A stretch of DNA of 9,345 nucleotides, taken from Acidobacteriota bacterium (GTDB lineage: Bacteria; Acidobacteriota; Polarisedimenticolia; Polarisedimenticolales; Polarisedimenticolaceae). The notes below the pieces were generated by a model. That model did no database searches. It saw only the letters and a list, made by a program, of their open reading frames with translations, and had not been told where the DNA came from. Position 1 is the stretch's first letter, and each line of letters begins with the position of its first letter. A program made the translations under genes and the position numbers. Location of the stretch: positions 1 to 9,345 of the forward strand of contig WVWW01000238.1 in assembly GCA_011773795.1 (NCBI GenBank), given 5' to 3'. Below, one piece after another: positions 7,307-9,345 of this stretch.

Positions 7307-8608
7307 TTATTCCGGCCGGTCCTCGGAGCGCACGCGCTCCCAAGCGCAAAGCGTCTCGCGTGCCATGGTCCCGTCACCGCGAGTCTCGCAGACCCGTTGT
7401 CGCCCCTCATCCCCCAGCCGGCGTCTCTCCGTCGGATCCAGCAGGAGCGCGTGCAACTCGTGGGCGAGCGCGTCCGGGTCGTTGGGTGGGACGAGGCGCC
7501 CGCCCCCCGTGTCGGAGAGCAGTTCGGGGAACGCACCGTGGCGGGGGAGGACGACCGGGACCCCCGCGGCGAGCGACTCCAGGACGTAGATGCCCTTCGG
7601 CTCGCGATACACGGTGGGCACCGAGAACACGTCGACCGTGCTCAGCATGTCGATCTTGGCGGCGCGATCGGGCAGGTCGACCCTGTCAAACGCCACCCCC
7701 GCGGCGGCCAGCCGATTCCGTTCGCGTTCGAAAAACGCCTGGTCGGACCCGCCCAGCCAGCCTCCCGCGCGCAAGCGCGCCTGTTCCATCCCGGGCAGCT
7801 CACGCAGTCGGAGCAACGCGTCGACCAGCACATGGAAGCCCTTCTCGGGACAGATGCGGGCGAGGTAGCCGACCGTGGGCGGGGCACCGGCTGGACGGGT
7901 ACGTCGCCGATGAAAGCTCTCGGGCTCGGCCAAGCCCAGCGGCACGATGTGAAATCGCCCGACATCGACCTCGAGCAGGTCCGCCATGACATCCCGGTAG
8001 TAGCGATTGAACACCACGAAGCCGTCCACGCTACGAGCGATGCGGCGCATCTCCACGAGCACGGCCTCGCGGTCCGAGGCGTCGAGCGTGTCGAGGAAGA
8101 CGTCGTCGCCCTGGAGCGTGACCACGACCGGCACATCGCGGCGGCGCTTCAACGCCGGTACGAAACCTGCGATCAGGAGATTCGTGAGATTGACCAGATC
8201 GGGCTCGAGCGTGTCCTCGATGAAGTCCACAAGATCGCGGATCTCCGCTTGCTGGTGACCCTCCTCGCCACGCAACAGCGAGAGGGCCACGGCACCGTCT
8301 TCCGAGCGGCGTTGCTGGAGGCTCAGCTTCGAGAGCAGGCGCAACAACCGCGGGTGATCGAGGGCGCGGCGAAGGAACCGGGGGAGATGCCGGAACGCCG
8401 CCGACTTCTGTTCGAGGTAAACGTTGATCCCGCCGAGGAACACACGATCGATGCTGTGGTCGTCTTCGTCGATACGAATCGGGGTGAACGTCGGCACGAG
8501 CGTGACCGACGATCCCATCCGGTGCAGCGCCGCCGCGAGCGTGTTGTCGCGCATGCAGCTGCCGCAGAACATGCCGGCACCACCCGCCGTGATGTACGCG
8601 ATGTTCAT
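7307..8608 (-). CDS. Glycosyltransferase family 4-type protein (433 aa)
   Basis: This is a GT-B fold retaining glycosyltransferase of the GT4 type, which transfers a sugar from a nucleotide-sugar donor. The acceptor-side domain spans about 1-225 and starts with MNIAYITAGGAGMFCGSCMR, with a CxxC at Cys15 and Cys18. The donor-side domain spans about 240-415, with GYLARICPEKGFHVL (247-261) and the E-x7-E motif in YREPKGIYVLES (Glu336 and Glu344), followed by AAGVPVVLPRHGAFPEL. The length is normal for the family. There is no signal peptide or clear membrane segment, so it probably acts on the cytoplasmic side. ATG 8608 is chosen because it starts the Rossmann strand directly and overlaps the upstream gene's stop as ATGA. 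The open frame extends upstream to 9280 but there only shadows the membrane-protein gene. From memory, this MFCGSC-type subfamily is found in Planctomycetota, Acidobacteriota and Myxococcota. Donor, acceptor and product cannot be told from sequence. Confidence 0.9.
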   Translation of the reverse strand: MNIAYITAGGAGMFCGSCMRDNTLAAALHRMGSSVTLVPTFTPIRIDEDDHSIDRVFLGGINVYLEQKSAAFRHLPRFLRRALDHPRLLRLLSKLSLQQRRSEDGAVALSLLRGEEGHQQAEIRDLVDFIEDTLEPDLVNLTNLLIAGFVPALKRRRDVPVVVTLQGDDVFLDTLDASDREAVLVEMRRIARSVDGFVVFNRYYRDVMADLLEVDVGRFHIVPLGLAEPESFHRRRTRPAGAPPTVGYLARICPEKGFHVLVDALLRLRELPGMEQARLRAGGWLGGSDQAFFERERNRLAAAGVAFDRVDLPDRAAKIDMLSTVDVFSVPTVYREPKGIYVLESLAAGVPVVLPRHGAFPELLSDTGGGRLVPPNDPDALAHELHALLLDPTERRRLGDEGRQRVCETRGDGTMARETLCAWERVRSEDRPE

Positions 8609-9105
8609 CGACGAACCCTGTGGATGCGCGCGGTACGTATCAGAGCGGCCGCTCCTGCAATCGTCACCAACGCTCCCACGAAACTGACGGCTCCGCTCTC
8701 GAAGACGACGGTGGCGTTGAAGATCATGAACAGAAAGAAGCCGTGCATGAGGACGAAAACGGTCAACGAGCGGCGCCGGTAGTCCGCCTCGGCGGCCCAC
8801 CACCAGATCGCGTCGCCGGTCCATACGACGGTAAACAGGTAATTCAGGTAGATACCCGCGCCGAAGCCCCGGCCTGCCAGCTCTTCCACCTGGCGCGCGG
8901 TTTCTGCAAGCGCGACCGCATGGCTCCAGTCGTAAAACACGTGAAACGAGCTGGCGACGTGCACCGCGAAGAACGCGGCCCCCAGCGTCCAGACCAGCCG
9001 CGCGATGCGGCGCCCGCGAACCGTCCCCAGTGCCGGGCCGAGCGGCCCCGCGGGGTAGCCCAACAAGGCCAACCAGATGCTGACCCGGACAACCGTCTCC
9101 CCCAT
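8605..9105 (-). CDS. Multi-pass membrane protein of unknown function (166 aa)
   Basis: The 166-residue product has four or five hydrophobic helices, near 5-21, 37-57, 86-103, 114-134 and 136-155. The second contains His49 and His55, followed by the loop FYDWSH with His62. The third begins in GAGIYLNYLFTVVW and is followed by Asp98 and WWWAAEADYR. His121 opens the fourth helix. I recall similar uncharacterised proteins with F-H-x-x-Y-x-W-S-H and G-x-Y-x-N-Y patterns in planctomycetes and acidobacteria, but can assign no function. The His residues could bind metal or haem, which is speculation. ATG 9105 is preferred because translation upstream of it (from 9240) gives a Ser/Arg/Pro-rich, non-membrane stretch typical of noncoding sequence. 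It is the first gene of the minus-strand operon, and its TGA overlaps the glycosyltransferase ATG, implying coupled translation. Confidence 0.8.
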   Translation of the reverse strand: MGETVVRVSIWLALLGYPAGPLGPALGTVRGRRIARLVWTLGAAFFAVHVASSFHVFYDWSHAVALAETARQVEELAGRGFGAGIYLNYLFTVVWTGDAIWWWAAEADYRRRSLTVFVLMHGFFLFMIFNATVVFESGAVSFVGALVTIAGAAALIRTARIHRVRR

Positions 9106-9265
9106 GGGGAAAGAGTCTAATCCGACGCGTCGAGGTTGAGATAAAATAAACGTCGGCAGGGAAATGGACCCGGAAGACCTCGAGGGCATCGAGCTCGAGC
9201 CGGACAACGGATGATCGAAGGCGATGCTCGAGCGCATCAAGGCATCCGAGTCGAGGAGAGGTCAC
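9106..9265. promoter_or_regulatory. Divergent intergenic region, probable promoters for both directions
   Basis: These 160 bases separate two divergently transcribed genes and must carry or receive the start of the minus-strand operon. The only AT-rich island in the area, ATAAAATAAA, lies at 9141-9150. On the + strand it contains TAAAAT (9142-9147), five of six matches to a sigma-70 -10 box, but no convincing -35 hexamer lies at the right spacing. On the minus strand the same island gives weaker TATTTT or TTTATT -10-like hexamers about 40 bases before ATG 9105. Promoter position is inferred; transcription of one or both genes from here is likely on layout alone. Confidence 0.5.
9122..9156. 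promoter_or_regulatory. Possible operator: inverted repeat around the AT-rich island
   Basis: CCGACG at 9122-9127 and its exact reverse complement CGTCGG at 9151-9156 flank the AT-rich island. The left arm also overlaps a perfect 10-base palindrome, CGACGCGTCG, at 9123-9132. Inverted repeats placed at a putative promoter between divergent genes are typical of repressor or activator sites. The arms are only six bases long and the region is GC-rich, so chance is possible. No regulator gene is present in the window. Confidence 0.3.
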
Positions 9266-9345
9266 ATGGGCAAGTCGCATTTACGCACCGCGCTGCGGTG
9301 GTTTCCGATCGCTCTCGCCGTCGTGTTCGTGGCGCTACAGTTCAG
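9266..9345 (+). CDS. Start of a membrane-anchored or exported protein (3' end outside window)
   Basis: ATG 9266 is preceded by AGGAG at 9254-9258 with a seven-base spacer, an excellent ribosome binding site. The 26 visible codons give a basic N-terminus (GKSHLRTALRW) followed by a hydrophobic helix (FPIALAVVFVALQF), meaning a signal peptide or N-terminal anchor. An in-frame ATG at 9224 would add 14 polar residues but has a poor RBS; the frame is closed by a TGA at 9212-9214. The gene is divergent from the membrane-protein operon. Some small haem-binding-domain and cytochrome c-like proteins start in this style, but too little is visible to name it. Confidence 0.7.
   Translation, partial: MGKSHLRTALRWFPIALAVVFVALQF

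Noticed and set aside
6434..8782. 782-codon + strand open frame opposite the oxidoreductase, GT4 and membrane genes
   Set aside because: It is long only because stop codons are rare in GC-rich antisense sequence. It is Arg/His/Glu/Ala-rich, without domains, and spans three real genes.
9164..9214. 16-codon + strand ORF (MDPEDLEGIELEPDNG) that could be a leader peptide
   Set aside because: Its AGGG is only two bases from the ATG, it has no link to a known attenuation signal, and it is too short to support from sequence alone.
9179..9232. Three CTCGAG palindromes at 9179, 9194 and 9227
   Set aside because: The spacing (15 and 33 bases) is irregular and the hexamer is common in GC-rich DNA with Leu-Glu codons. 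No evidence of a binding array.
8609..9280. N-terminal extension of the glycosyltransferase frame to 9280
   Set aside because: It overlaps the membrane-protein gene, has an Arg/Gly-rich composition, and the family motif begins exactly at ATG 8608.

Overview
This G+C-rich window, with strong G/C preference at third codon positions, comes from a bacterium with a Gram-negative-type secretory lifestyle. The mix of genes resembles what I recall from Acidobacteriota (Thermoanaerobaculia-like), Planctomycetota or related environmental lineages: a very large secreted M36/thermolysin-like protease with FN3 and MAM-like modules, a GT4 glycosyltransferase with an N-terminal MFCGSCMRDN loop, and a flavoprotein fused to a membrane polyferredoxin. 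The phylum is a guess from protein style, not a demonstrated assignment.

Layout. The left edge (3-583) is on the + strand. It holds the C-terminal two thirds of a MOSC-domain protein and, 20 bases later, a previously easy-to-miss 51-residue GTG-start ORF. Nearly all of the rest (577-9105) is one tightly packed minus-strand transcription unit, read from right to left. Its order is a 166-residue multi-pass membrane protein of unknown function, a 433-residue GT4 glycosyltransferase (ATGA overlap), a 717-residue NAD(P)/FAD and 4Fe-4S membrane fusion protein (45-base gap), and a 1505-residue secreted modular zinc metalloprotease (13-base gap). The protease reads convergently into the small + strand ORF, and the two overlap by 7 bases. 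The right edge (9106-9345) is a 160-base divergent intergenic region, followed by the first 26 codons of a + strand gene that starts with a membrane anchor or signal sequence.

How the genes may work together. The electron-transfer protein is the centre of interest. It looks like a flavin-binding NAD(P)H reductase fold, lacking a CxxC disulfide, joined to a multi-helix membrane module with two classical 4Fe-4S motifs and extra membrane-side cysteines. Its flavin fold appears circularly permuted: the segment that normally closes the FAD site lies at the extreme N-terminus. It sits beside a small His-containing membrane protein and a glycosyltransferase with a CxxC in its first loop. That the cluster is a membrane redox system coupled to cell-surface or glycan chemistry is inference only. 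The protease may simply be co-transcribed cargo at the end of the operon.

No tRNA, rRNA, CRISPR array, insertion sequence or phage gene was seen. There is no gene-free stretch longer than 300 bases.
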